Source of the DNA: a virus
Strand: one strand, 5' to 3'
Virus record (IMG/VR): IMGVR_UViG_3300008450_000166
Span: 1 to 36,578 of that record
DNA: 36,578 nt
How positions within the stretch are numbered: position 1 is the first letter of the stretch; every line of letters begins with the position of its first letter. Position numbers and translations under genes: made by a program. Under the pieces are notes generated by a model. It was not told the DNA's origin. It did not search any database and worked only from the letters and a program-made list of their open reading frames with translations. Of this stretch, positions 16,740 through 24,803 are shown one piece after another.

Positions 16740-17165
16740 AAAAATATTTCTGGGTGGGCTGGGTTATTCTGGAATTCATTTATAATTTTAACCGCATTGA
16801 ATTAGACATAAGGGTTAAAGCACAACCGTTCCCCTAATTGCTTAGAAGGTAAAAGCGATTGAAAACGGCAGAGAGTAAGGCATATTGCGCGTTGATGAAT
16901 CTGGAATGTTCCCACCTACATCCAGTCCCGAAACCGAAAGGAACACAACGCACCTGCAACGGGTCAGGAAACTTGATATGGATTTTGCTCAGTTGATTCT
17001 TCCTTCAAAAAAAAAGAATCAAAAACTTGAAATGAGTATTTCGGGTAAAGGTGGAGTGTATGCAATCGGCTCATAATCAGAATAAAAAAATGTTGCAAAT
17101 ATTTTCGCAAATCAAAATACATTCACCACATTTGTATTCTCTGCCGTAGGTGGCAACCAAAACCC
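16740..17165. other. non-coding region between tail and head modules, foldable
   Basis: No convincing long gene. Hairpin ATTGCTT (16837-16843)/AAGCGAT (16853-16859) is enclosed by CCGTT (16826-16830)/AACGG (16864-16868). A second element nests GTTCC (16908-16912)/GGAAC (16940-16944) inside GCGTT (16889-16893)/AACGC (16947-16951). A 45-codon frame with Cys residues (TTG 16859 to stop 16996) crosses the same bases. This could be a structured RNA, a leader or a small or decayed gene; I cannot decide. Confidence 0.35.
16859..16996 (+). CDS. possible small Cys-containing ORF
   Basis: 45 residues from TTG 16859 (or ATG 16895 for a shorter form). It reads ECSHLHPVPKPKGTQRTCNG in the middle, with three Cys and a Lys/Pro stretch, a natural-looking composition compared with the other frames. 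No family recognised, no ribosome-binding evidence, and it overlaps predicted hairpins, so it may be a chance frame or a remnant. Confidence 0.25.
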   Translation: MKTAESKAYCALMNLECSHLHPVPKPKGTQRTCNGSGNLIWILLS

Positions 17166-17203
17166 GACCGATGCTCCCGCCTTAGAGTATCGGTCATTTT
17201 TTT
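17166..17203 (+). terminator. rho-independent terminator after tail operon
   Basis: GACCGAT (17166-17172) pairs with ATCGGTC (17189-17195), followed by a T-run from 17197 to 17203. A small hairpin TGCC-GTAGGT-GGCA lies just before it. Confidence 0.8.
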
Positions 17204-17234
17204 ATAATTAGGCACACATGATGTTTGCTTTTTC

Positions 17235-17270
17235 GCCCGAAGGTTAGTGATGTTTCCTTCGGGCTTTTTA
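17235..17270 (+). terminator. second rho-independent terminator
   Basis: Perfect 9-bp stem GCCCGAAGG (17235-17243)/CCTTCGGGC (17256-17264), then TTTTT. With the element 40 bases upstream it forms a double terminator that insulates the tail operon from the head operon. Confidence 0.9.
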
Positions 17271-17314
17271 TTTGCTGACAAAATACAGCCACCAGATTAA
17301 GGGATTGCCGAACA

Positions 17315-17322
17315 TAATTTTG
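17315..17322 (+). promoter_or_regulatory. -7 box for head operon
   Basis: TAATTTTG matches TAnnTTTG, directly after the double terminator and five bases before the ATG at 17328, so the transcript would be leaderless or nearly so. No matching TTTG at the -33 spacing was seen. Confidence 0.45.
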
Positions 17323-17327
17323 TCGGC

Positions 17328-18521
17328 ATGAAATTTAAAGGTATAAACGCCAAACATATTTTTGATGCGACCGACAACAAAGCAGTTGGTCACATTTATG
17401 TTTATGGTGACATCTACCATGCACAGCAAGCCGATGCGAATGAGTGGGGCATTGTTTCTATGAAGACGGTGCTTGACCAGATTCAATCGCAGCCAGACGC
17501 AAAAGAATTCATTGTACATATCCACAGCAGAGGCGGTGATGTAAACGAAGGTTTCGCAATTCATGACGCGCTCGTATCATCTGGAAAGAAAATCACAACC
17601 CATGTTGAGGGCTTGTGCGCCAGCATTGCGACCGTAATCGCTCTTGCTGGCTCTGAAAGGAAAATGAATAAGAACTCGGATTTCTTTATTCACAACCCGT
17701 GGGGCGACCCTTTCATGATGAATGGATTTACTGCCGATGATTATGAAAAGCGTGCAGAACAAATCAGACAAGCAGAAACAAAGTTGCTTGACTTTTATGT
17801 TGCAAAGACTGGCGCAGATGCTGGTCAGTTATCTGCAATGATGAAAGAAGAAACCACGCTCACAGCCGACCAAGCGTTGGAAATGAAATTCATCACAGAG
17901 GTTGTTGATACAATCAATGCTGTTGCGAAACTCGGAAAAACACAAACCCAAAATAAAGAAGACATGACAAAAGTTGCACGGGCAATTTCTTTCCTTGACG
18001 GATTGAAAGCCTTTCTCAATGGTGAGTCACAAACCTCACCCACACTTGCGTTGAAAATGACGCTGAAAGACGGAACTGAAATTGAAGTTGAAACAGAAGG
18101 GAATGACATTGCCGTTGATGATGTTGTTACAATCAATGGCGAGCCTGCACCAGATGGCGAGCATGAATTGTCTGACGGACGCAAAATCACTACCGCTGGC
18201 GGTAAGGTTACTGAAATTAAACCAGCCGAAACCACAGAAGAAGGAAGCGAAAGCAATGAAGAAACAGAAGCATTGCAAGCGCAAATCAATCAACTGACCG
18301 AAGAAAACAATACACTCCGCACGCAGAATCAGGAACTTCAAAACAACATGAATACAATCATGGACAAGGTGAAGAGCCTCGAAGCACTTGCAAAGAAAAC
18401 TGGAAGCACCTTTACTCCAGAAAACCGCGACTTCAATCGTCAGAAAGGCGGAGCAGATGAATCTGTTGAAGCAAGGATTGCAAGAAGGAAAGCAGAAGCA
18501 GCACAAAACAAACCCAAATAA
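17328..18521 (+). CDS. ClpP-type prohead protease fused to scaffold
   Basis: 397 residues. Residues 1-200 are an S14 (ClpP-like) peptidase: GDI near 27, HSRGGDVNEG (66-75), nucleophile S99 in GLCASIA, and H122 in FIHNPWG. Residues 213-397 are acidic and end in a coiled coil (about 315-355) and a basic tail, typical of capsid scaffolds. The protease matures the prohead and digests the scaffold. An internal in-frame ATG at 17964, preceded by AAAGAAG, could give a separate 185-residue scaffold, as in lambda C/Nu3. It lies just upstream of the capsid genes. Confidence 0.9.
   Translation: MKFKGINAKHIFDATDNKAVGHIYVYGDIYHAQQADANEWGIVSMKTVLDQIQSQPDAKEFIVHIHSRGGDVNEGFAIHDALVSSGKKITTHVEGLCASIATVIALAGSERKMNKNSDFFIHNPWGDPFMMNGFTADDYEKRAEQIRQAETKLLDFYVAKTGADAGQLSAMMKEETTLTADQALEMKFITEVVDTINAVAKLGKTQTQNKEDMTKVARAISFLDGLKAFLNGESQTSPTLALKMTLKDGTEIEVETEGNDIAVDDVVTINGEPAPDGEHELSDGRKITTAGGKVTEIKPAETTEEGSESNEETEALQAQINQLTEENNTLRTQNQELQNNMNTIMDKVKSLEALAKKTGSTFTPENRDFNRQKGGADESVEARIARRKAEAAQNKPK
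17964..18521 (+). CDS. possible nested scaffold protein (internal start)
   Basis: Codon 213 of the protease gene is an ATG preceded by AAAGAAG at a suitable distance. Translation from it gives the scaffold half alone (185 residues: an acidic domain, then a coiled coil with LTEENNTLRTQNQELQNN, then an Arg/Lys-rich end). Nested scaffolds of this layout are known from lambda Nu3. Use of the internal start is inferred. Confidence 0.4.
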   Translation: MTKVARAISFLDGLKAFLNGESQTSPTLALKMTLKDGTEIEVETEGNDIAVDDVVTINGEPAPDGEHELSDGRKITTAGGKVTEIKPAETTEEGSESNEETEALQAQINQLTEENNTLRTQNQELQNNMNTIMDKVKSLEALAKKTGSTFTPENRDFNRQKGGADESVEARIARRKAEAAQNKPK

Positions 18522-18537
18522 AAATTCCTGCACGAAA

Positions 18538-18936
18538 ATGAAAAAGTTATTCCTTATCGCGTTTCTGACAATGTTCGCAGTAACATCTCAGGCGCAACTA
18601 CGAAATGTAAAAAACTCTGTTGGCGTTGTGAAGAGCGATGCTGCTGGAGCAGACACAATCAACATCACTCCTTCGGCATACGAAACAATCGTGTTTCAGA
18701 CTATGACCGATTCTGTTCACTACAAAGTGAAAAGCAGCGCACAATCAATCAAAGGCGACAAACTTGTGTTTGTTGTTACTGGTGCAAGCGGTAATAAATT
18801 CAGAACCATTCCAGCATCAGGACTGAAAACAACTGGAGCCGACAGCCTTGTTACTATTGGAACAGCAGGGAGGGCAACATTGTCATTCATATTTGACGGA
18901 AGGGATTTTATTCAAACTGGAATCATAAAACTTTAA
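18538..18936 (+). CDS. signal-peptide-bearing head-associated protein
   Basis: 132 residues from ATG 18538; the frame is open further upstream but overlaps the scaffold. The start MKKLFLIAFLTMFAVTSQA with Q next is a standard Bacteroidota signal peptide. The remainder is beta-rich and ends ATLSFIFDGRDFIQTGI, an ending I associate with small fibre or decoration domains. It sits between scaffold and major capsid protein, where decoration proteins are common. Why it carries an export signal is unclear. Function unknown. Confidence 0.7.
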   Translation: MKKLFLIAFLTMFAVTSQAQLRNVKNSVGVVKSDAAGADTINITPSAYETIVFQTMTDSVHYKVKSSAQSIKGDKLVFVVTGASGNKFRTIPASGLKTTGADSLVTIGTAGRATLSFIFDGRDFIQTGIIKL

Positions 18937-18958
18937 ACAATCAACACCACGAATAAGA

Positions 18959-20161
18959 ATGAAAACACTCACTATCACAAAAACCCTGCTCGCAATCGTA
19001 GCCACGATTTTCATGAGCGCAATGATTTCAGTTGCTACTGGAATCAACCCTGCAATTGCAATCGCATTCGGCTTGACTGGTTCTGTAATTCTCGGAGCAT
19101 TCACCAATGGATATGCCTTTGATTTGATTACTGGTACTCCGATTACCTTCAACGGAAAAGAAGCACGCGATGGTATCATTGAGCCTGCATACTCTTCACC
19201 CGAACTGAATGAGTTTATGACCATTGTTGAAGATGTTGTTGCCAAAGAACAAATTGCGTTTCTTGGTCGCATCACAAAGGTTACTCAGAAGGATGCTGGT
19301 TGCGGAAGCGGTGCGCTGAATAAGACCATACCAATGACAGAAAAGTTCTGGGAGCCTGAGAAGGTAAAGTTCTGGCTGACTCAGTGCGCTGACGACCTTG
19401 AAAATACATTTTATGTATGGGGATTGTCAAAAGGAATCGAAAGAAAAGACCTGACCAAAGGCGACTTCATTGATTTCGTAATGGACATTCTGACTACGAC
19501 CGTTAAAGAAGATGCTTTGCGTTTGCTCTGGTTCGGTGACAAATCTGCCGACACAATCGCAAACGGCTCTTTCTTGGGTTCTGCTGGCGATATTCCTTTC
19601 TACGATGCAATTGATGGTTTCTGGAAACAAATCTTTGATGCCGTTACCGCAACTACAATGCAGCGTGTGACCATTTCTGCAAACGCTGGCGTGAACTACG
19701 CAGCACAAGCACTTGCTGCTGGAGCATCGCTGACCATATTCAGAGGACTGATGGAAGGTGCTGACAGCCGACTGAAATCAGAACCGAACAAGGTTATTCT
19801 TTGCACAACTTCAATCTGGGAAAACTGGTTGACCTACAAGGAATCTCAAAACCTTGACATGAGTTTCGTGCGTCAGGAAAAAGGATTCCAGACAGATGTT
19901 TACAGAGGTGTAAAAATCTACTGCGTTGATTTCTGGGATAGGAACATTGACTCTGACATGAACGATGGAACTGCATGGGTAATGCCACACCGCGCAATCA
20001 TGACCACAAAAGCAAATCTGATGGCTGGCTTTGATGCAAGCAGCAAAGTTGCTGAGATTGATGCGTTTCTTGACAAGACCACCGAAATCAATCACATGAA
20101 AGGTGGTTACAAAGTTGACGCGAAAATCGTGTTTGACTTCATGACAATCGCAGCATACTAA
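18959..20161 (+). CDS. major capsid protein with hydrophobic N-terminal extension
   Basis: 400 residues, following protease/scaffold and preceding a tail-tube-like gene, the place of an HK97-fold capsid protein. Residues 8-26 and 31-48 are two hydrophobic segments resembling membrane spans (LLAIVATIFMSAMISVATG and AIAIAFGLTGSVILGAF). The rest is a soluble alpha/beta protein with an early helix-rich part (ELNEFMTIVEDVVAKEQ) and a late region with IMTTKANLMAGFD and EIDAFLDKTTE, as in Bacteroidota phage capsids. The hydrophobic part may be a pro-region removed by the protease or a lipid or membrane anchor. The start is the first ATG. Confidence 0.8.
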   Translation: MKTLTITKTLLAIVATIFMSAMISVATGINPAIAIAFGLTGSVILGAFTNGYAFDLITGTPITFNGKEARDGIIEPAYSSPELNEFMTIVEDVVAKEQIAFLGRITKVTQKDAGCGSGALNKTIPMTEKFWEPEKVKFWLTQCADDLENTFYVWGLSKGIERKDLTKGDFIDFVMDILTTTVKEDALRLLWFGDKSADTIANGSFLGSAGDIPFYDAIDGFWKQIFDAVTATTMQRVTISANAGVNYAAQALAAGASLTIFRGLMEGADSRLKSEPNKVILCTTSIWENWLTYKESQNLDMSFVRQEKGFQTDVYRGVKIYCVDFWDRNIDSDMNDGTAWVMPHRAIMTTKANLMAGFDASSKVAEIDAFLDKTTEINHMKGGYKVDAKIVFDFMTIAAY

Positions 20162-20166
20162 CCCTA

Positions 20167-20176
20167 AAAGGAGGAA
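20167..20176 (+). promoter_or_regulatory. strong Shine-Dalgarno (AAAGGAGGAA)
   Basis: A full AAGGAGG lies about nine bases before ATG 20184, unlike most genes here, which have A-rich leaders. It supports this start and suggests high translation of a structural protein. Confidence 0.75.
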
Positions 20177-20183
20177 ACGAAAA

Positions 20184-20786
20184 ATGAAGAACAAATTTCA
20201 TAATATCCAACTCATGCCTGCGTGCGGATTGATTAATGGCGGTATCGCTGTTAATTGTACTCCGAAACTCGTAGGCGGTGCAAACGACAGACTCATTCTC
20301 ATCAACTTTGATGACATTGAATCGCTTACTCCCGATGGCGTGAATCCAAACCTTTACACAGCAATAAACCTTGCTGCCACGAAAGTTGGTTATGTGTTTG
20401 AAGGAAAGCAGCAGTCTGTTGAACCGAGCCACTCACTTGTGAAAACAAGGTACTCAATCGGACACGACCACATCGTTCAGTTCAAAGTATTCAACAACGG
20501 ACCCGATGTAAAACTTCAACTTGACAAGATGGTTGAAGGTCGTTTCCTCGCAATCGTTGAAAACAACTTCAAAGGAACAGACGGTGACGCTGCATTTGAA
20601 CTCTACGGAGTTGACGCAGGGCTTTATGTTGAAGTCATGGAGCGAAATGTTGCTGACGCAGAAACACTCGGTGCATACAATATTCAGTTGAAGTCTGGTG
20701 AATTCGGAAAAGAAGGTCATGTGCCTTCCTCACTCTGGGATACCGACTACGCAACTACAAAAGCACTTGTGGACGCATTGCTTTGA
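20184..20786 (+). CDS. putative major tail (tube) protein
   Basis: 200 residues, soluble, beta-rich, no signal. The block DKMVEGRFLAIVENNFKGTDGDAAFELYGVDAGL followed by NIQLKSGEFGKEGHVPSSLW and TDYATTKALVDALL looks like a conserved tube-type domain found after capsid genes of Bacteroidota phages. An exceptional Shine-Dalgarno precedes it, suited to a protein needed in many copies. A terminator follows. A head-decoration role is the main alternative. Confidence 0.55.
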   Translation: MKNKFHNIQLMPACGLINGGIAVNCTPKLVGGANDRLILINFDDIESLTPDGVNPNLYTAINLAATKVGYVFEGKQQSVEPSHSLVKTRYSIGHDHIVQFKVFNNGPDVKLQLDKMVEGRFLAIVENNFKGTDGDAAFELYGVDAGLYVEVMERNVADAETLGAYNIQLKSGEFGKEGHVPSSLWDTDYATTKALVDALL

Positions 20787-20806
20787 TTCTGGGCTGTGAA
20801 TTCGAG

Positions 20807-20849
20807 CAAAAGGGCAATTTCCTTCATTGGGGTTGCCCTTTGTTTCTTT
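20807..20849 (+). terminator. terminator after capsid/tail-tube genes
   Basis: AAAGGGCAA (20809-20817) pairs with TTGCCCTTT (20833-20841), followed by GTTTCTTT. The distal stem strand overlaps the -33 box of the next promoter. Confidence 0.8.
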
Positions 20850-20869
20850 ATTCAAATTATTTACATTTG
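20839..20869 (+). promoter_or_regulatory. Bacteroidota-type promoter (TTTG-N19-TACATTTG)
   Basis: TTTG at 20839-20842 and TACATTTG at 20862-20869 are separated by exactly 19 bases, matching the Bacteroidota consensus TTTG/TAnnTTTG. Transcription would start near 20872-20874, right at the first ATG of the next gene (20874 or 20877), i.e. a leaderless transcript. Confidence 0.75.
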
Positions 20870-20873
20870 CTGA

Positions 20874-21455
20874 ATGATGAACGAAGCAGAAAAAACAGAA
20901 CTGGTGAGCGCAGCAATGGAAATCAGGTACAATGACCTGAGTGACCCAAAAGCAGTTGACACGCTCGCAAAGACAATCAAGTTACTATTCGGAACTGACA
21001 TTTGCAAAACTTGCAAGGGCGACATTCTGAATGCTTACTACAAACTTGGTTCACACTTTCAAAACGAAGCCCTATTCAAAACAAAGAAAATGAAATCAAA
21101 GTACATCCTTCACGACAAAGTGGTTCTGTTTGAACCGAACACGCAGAATGTTTTTACAAACAAGAACCTCACCGATGCAGATGCAGAAAGAATACTGGCG
21201 AACTATCCTGCGTTTGCAAAGCGTTTCAAGTTCATTCCAGAGCAGCCAGTTGCCGTAAGCACCGTAGAAAAAAGCGATGATGTAAAACTGAATGAAGCAG
21301 TCGAGTATATTGATTCAGTAAAAACAAAAGCAGAACTCATTTCCGTTTGCGAGCAGAACGGATTTCCAGCAGAGGAATGGAGCAAGTACAATTTTCTGAA
21401 ATTGAAAAAGTACATAAAAACAAAACTCAATGAAATCAACAATAGCCCAAATTGA
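20874..21455 (+). CDS. hypothetical protein in head-connector region
   Basis: 193 residues (ATG 20874; ATG 20877 also possible). An N-terminal helical part contains a CKTCKGD motif (about 43-49), the middle is basic, and the last 60 residues form a helical pair ending KAELISVCEQNGFPAEEWSK, similar in feel to SAP/HeH-type helical hairpins. It is the first gene after a strong promoter and overlaps the portal gene by 26 bases, so it may be a connector or chaperone, but I recognise no family. Confidence 0.65.
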   Translation: MMNEAEKTELVSAAMEIRYNDLSDPKAVDTLAKTIKLLFGTDICKTCKGDILNAYYKLGSHFQNEALFKTKKMKSKYILHDKVVLFEPNTQNVFTNKNLTDADAERILANYPAFAKRFKFIPEQPVAVSTVEKSDDVKLNEAVEYIDSVKTKAELISVCEQNGFPAEEWSKYNFLKLKKYIKTKLNEINNSPN

Positions 21456-22797
21456 GTCGCGAATTGAGTTAAAGAATGACAACTCGCAAGGCATCATTAA
21501 ATATGATGTTGACAACGCATATCCGCAAAGAGTGCGTTTGCTTGTTGAAGGAAGCGGAACGGCATCAGCGTGCGTAAAATTATTCGGCAAATATATTCGA
21601 GGACTCGGATTTCAAGAGCCAACATTCTACTCATCAATTTGCAATACAAAGCGTTGGACATTTGACCGATTACTGAAATCGGTTTCAGATGATTACGCAA
21701 TGTTCGGAGGCTTTGCAATTCATGTGAACTACAATTCATTGCTTGAAATTTCAGAGATGAATTATGTTCCGTTTGAGTTCGTGAGGCTTTGCATTCCTGA
21801 CGATACTGGTTATGTGTCGAAGGTAAAAGTGTACAACGACTGGGGAAAGAAACTCGGTTCGCGCATTGATGAAAACAAGATGCACGAAATAAACATTTTC
21901 AATCCAGACCCAGAAGTAGTGCTGAAACAAATTGAAGCAGCAGAAGGAATTGACAAATATAAAGGTCAGGTGATGTACTTCACAAATGACGCAGACACAT
22001 ATCCGCTTGCGCCAGTTGATTCAATTTACGAAGATGTGCAAACGGATGGCGAGTTGAAACATTACAACAATAGGAATGTGACGACTGGTTTCATGCCACA
22101 AGTAATCTGGTCAACGAAAGGAAAGTTCGAGGATAAAAAAGACCTTGAAGAGCATCTGGAAAACATAAAAGCATTTCAAGGGGTTCGCAATGGAGCAAAG
22201 GTCATTCACCTTGAAATTGAAAGCGATGAAGAAGTGCCAAACATACAGCAGATAAAAAATGAAATCAACGACAAGTTGTTTGAGCATACCGAGCAATCGG
22301 TTCGCGAAAACATCATTAGGTGTTTCATGATTCCAAACATTCTGCTCGGTGTATCAACACCAAATGCGCTCGGAGAAAAGAATGACCGAGAAGGCGCAAA
22401 GAATGTTTATTCCGACATCACGAAAGACGAGCGTATTGTTATGGAAGCGGTGTTTGCGGTTATGTTTGAAAGGTGGCACAAACAAGAGGACAACCCGACA
22501 AAGAACTTTTCAATACAGCCAATACAAGGAGTTCCGCAAACAATCAACGCTGAGTTATACAAAGACATGACGCTGAACGAAAGGCGACAAATGCTGTTGA
22601 ATTTACCAGCGCAGCAAGAACAACAAGCAGCGACAAAGTTGTTGGTCGAAACTCTCGGAGTTGGAGGAACACAAGCATTGCAGACAATATTGGTTGACCA
22701 ATTCCTTACACCGCAACAGAAAAGAGCGACACTCAGGCTTGTATTCGGTTTCACAGAAGATGAAGCATTGCAGTTAATACCCGAAACAAATGGATGA
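21430..22797 (+). CDS. portal protein
   Basis: 455 residues, usual for portals. After a short lead it reads SACVKLFGKYIRGLGF (about 47-62), then a beta-rich wing (AMFGGFAIHVNYN), then the helical stem with NIRCFMIPNILLGVSTPNALGEKNDREGA-type residues and a C-terminal crown ending LVFGFTEDEALQLIPE. Portals form the dodecameric DNA channel and the terminase dock. Here it follows the capsid genes, whereas the usual order is terminase-portal-protease-capsid. Confidence 0.88.
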   Translation: MKSTIAQIESRIELKNDNSQGIIKYDVDNAYPQRVRLLVEGSGTASACVKLFGKYIRGLGFQEPTFYSSICNTKRWTFDRLLKSVSDDYAMFGGFAIHVNYNSLLEISEMNYVPFEFVRLCIPDDTGYVSKVKVYNDWGKKLGSRIDENKMHEINIFNPDPEVVLKQIEAAEGIDKYKGQVMYFTNDADTYPLAPVDSIYEDVQTDGELKHYNNRNVTTGFMPQVIWSTKGKFEDKKDLEEHLENIKAFQGVRNGAKVIHLEIESDEEVPNIQQIKNEINDKLFEHTEQSVRENIIRCFMIPNILLGVSTPNALGEKNDREGAKNVYSDITKDERIVMEAVFAVMFERWHKQEDNPTKNFSIQPIQGVPQTINAELYKDMTLNERRQMLLNLPAQQEQQAATKLLVETLGVGGTQALQTILVDQFLTPQQKRATLRLVFGFTEDEALQLIPETNG

Positions 22798-23278
22798 AAG
22801 ACTATTGATAAGCAAGGAGGATTTCTATGAGTATGAAAACATCCATACTCAGACCGACCCAGTTATGGTCATGCCGTATGTTAAGCAAGCGCAGCAATTT
22901 GATTTGCCTGATGTAATCAACAAAGAATTGATTGCTGATGTCATTGAAAACATGGATACAGAATTGAATCAAACGCTGTTGAAATACATCAAACCAGTTC
23001 TGGTTTATTACAGCCACGCAAGGTATGTAATGCAAAGACAAGGCGCGACAGATTCCGCTTACGGATTCGTTCAAAAGACAAATGAATTCAGTCAACCATC
23101 ATCTGAAAAATCAATTGTAAGAATCGCAAGCGAATCACGCTCACTTGCATCTGCATACGCAAGATTGCTGATTGAGTTTCTTGAAGAAAACAAAACAGAC
23201 TATCCGTTATGGGAAAGCGGATGTTCTGGAATAAAAATAAAATCATTCCCACGAATCACACCAGTATCACGAACATAA
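22790..23278 (+). CDS. head-tail connector/completion protein (DUF6712-like)
   Basis: 162 residues, mostly helical. Features LLKYIKPVLVYYSHARYVMQ and SLASAYARLLIEFLEENKTDYPLW (the latter with the C-terminal Trp) fit DUF6712-type adaptors found next to portals in Bacteroidota phages. It overlaps the portal by eight bases. Probable role: joining head to tail. The family name is from memory of the pattern, not a search. Confidence 0.65.
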   Translation: MDERLLISKEDFYEYENIHTQTDPVMVMPYVKQAQQFDLPDVINKELIADVIENMDTELNQTLLKYIKPVLVYYSHARYVMQRQGATDSAYGFVQKTNEFSQPSSEKSIVRIASESRSLASAYARLLIEFLEENKTDYPLWESGCSGIKIKSFPRITPVSRT

Positions 23279-23294
23279 AAAATACAGAAACAAA

Positions 23295-24278
23295 ATGAGC
23301 CTCAAAGACATTATTTTCCGCTTCATCACTAAGGCTGGACACACCACAAAAGGAACGGAGTTGACGCATGAAGAACTTGATGAAAACTTCGAGAACATTA
23401 TTGACCACCTCAACAAAACAAACCAAGCAGCAGCAGGGAGCATTGAGCCTTACGACAACGGTGCGACATACGACCCAGCAATTCCAAACTATGTTTCATA
23501 TTCTGGAAACATTTATTTTCTGATTGCTGGCTCACCGACAACTGGCATCGTTCCAGACTCAGACCCATTGACATGGGAGATTGTTTCAGAGGGTGCGCTT
23601 GCTCATGTCAAAAACACAGACGCATATCTTGCAAGAGGAACAGCCGACCAAGTGAGCGCAGCAGAAATCCGCGCACACCTTGACGCTGTTGTTGGAACTC
23701 CGCTACAATATATTGAATTGATATGGTCTGAATTCCTTGCGCTTGCAGCATCTGGCGATGTTATACCTCGCACCTTTTATCGTATCACAGACAAAGGATT
23801 TGGAATGCAAGGAGCGATGGTTTATGCTGTTGATGCGGTTGGAACATTCACCCCATTAGGTGATATGGCTTTCGGAACAAATCATCATGGAGTTACACAT
23901 GAAATCGCAACTACATCAGATACTATTGACCTAATGACTGCTCCAGAAGCGTTTGCATTGGTTAGTTGCACAATGTTTGAAATTGACCATACTGGTGCTG
24001 GTAGCCCGTTAATTGCTTTAAACTCTGGCGGTGGAACAGGAAATAAATTTGCAATAAGACCAAAGGGAGGCACAACAATGCAAATCACAATCGCAGACAG
24101 CGGAACATATACTGGGCTTGTAGAAGGAGAGTTTACTGCATCACCATCGGTAGCAGCAGGAACATACACGCTTGATGGCAGCAAGCATGAATACATTGTT
24201 TTCATTGGACTCGGAACAGCATATGGAGGCGCACTTTGGGCTTGCAGAGCAATTGAAATTTCACAAGAAGTCATTTAA
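23295..24278 (+). CDS. appendage/fibre protein with carbohydrate-binding-like module
   Basis: 327 residues. N-terminal TKGTELTHEELDENFENI is the common fibre start motif (KGxxLTxxExDxNFxN). Residues about 53-95 (PYDNGATYDPAIPNYVSYSGNIYFLIAG, ending LTWEIV) resemble a CBM5/12-type module with exposed aromatics. The C-terminal half is Gly/Thr-rich and beta-like, with LIALNSGGGTGNKF. Likely a receptor-binding or head-fibre protein; it opens the appendage block downstream of the connector. Confidence 0.65.
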   Translation: MSLKDIIFRFITKAGHTTKGTELTHEELDENFENIIDHLNKTNQAAAGSIEPYDNGATYDPAIPNYVSYSGNIYFLIAGSPTTGIVPDSDPLTWEIVSEGALAHVKNTDAYLARGTADQVSAAEIRAHLDAVVGTPLQYIELIWSEFLALAASGDVIPRTFYRITDKGFGMQGAMVYAVDAVGTFTPLGDMAFGTNHHGVTHEIATTSDTIDLMTAPEAFALVSCTMFEIDHTGAGSPLIALNSGGGTGNKFAIRPKGGTTMQITIADSGTYTGLVEGEFTASPSVAAGTYTLDGSKHEYIVFIGLGTAYGGALWACRAIEISQEVI

Positions 24279-24281
24279 AAA

Positions 24282-24803
24282 ATGAGCATCATACACAGCA
24301 GCGAAAGTAAGTTCGTGAAGTTTGTTCTGTACAAACCTCACGAGCGTTACCGCAAGAACAAAGAGTATTCGCTTGGCGATGTCGTTTATGATGGTGGCGT
24401 TTATTATGAATATGCAAACGCATCGTCCGTAAGCGGAACAAGCCTGAGTGATGTTACATACTGGACACCTTCAGCATCCCGACCACGATATGACACGACA
24501 GCGATTGTCGGAATGATTATCGTGCTTTACTTTAAAGGAAGCCGAAATGCAGTTGCAATGTATTCGCTGAACCCATCTGGTGGTTTCCTGACGATTGACG
24601 ACACGGACAGCGCATTGTCTGAATATTCAATTGAATTAAGTCGCACACTTACTCAGAAGAAAAAAGAAGGAGTGCTGTGCGCTGAAATCAAATTAACCGA
24701 AACCAGCGTTGGAGCAGTTGACGGAGTGCAGACTACAATCATAAGCGACATTTCAATTGCAGAAATCAATTCACCGATAACTGAATTCATAAGCGTTCCA
24801 TGA
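24282..24803 (+). CDS. small appendage protein with carbohydrate-binding-like N-terminus
   Basis: 173 residues. Residues 18-55 (YRKNKEYSLGDVVYDGGVYYEYANAS to YWTPSA) carry the Y-x-x-G-D-V-V-Y-D/Y-G-x-Y-Y pattern of short chitin/cellulose-binding modules. The remainder is beta-rich without a recognised domain. It starts three bases after the previous stop and overlaps the next gene by four bases, so the appendage genes form one operon. Contains a perfect ATGCAAACGCAT word (24413-24424) encoding Tyr-Ala-Asn-Ala. Confidence 0.6.
   Translation: MSIIHSSESKFVKFVLYKPHERYRKNKEYSLGDVVYDGGVYYEYANASSVSGTSLSDVTYWTPSASRPRYDTTAIVGMIIVLYFKGSRNAVAMYSLNPSGGFLTIDDTDSALSEYSIELSRTLTQKKKEGVLCAEIKLTETSVGAVDGVQTTIISDISIAEINSPITEFISVP

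Noticed and set aside
16885-17076. 63-codon TTG-start frame in the intergenic region
   Set aside because: Low-complexity Lys-rich end, no start context, and a competing frame looks more natural.
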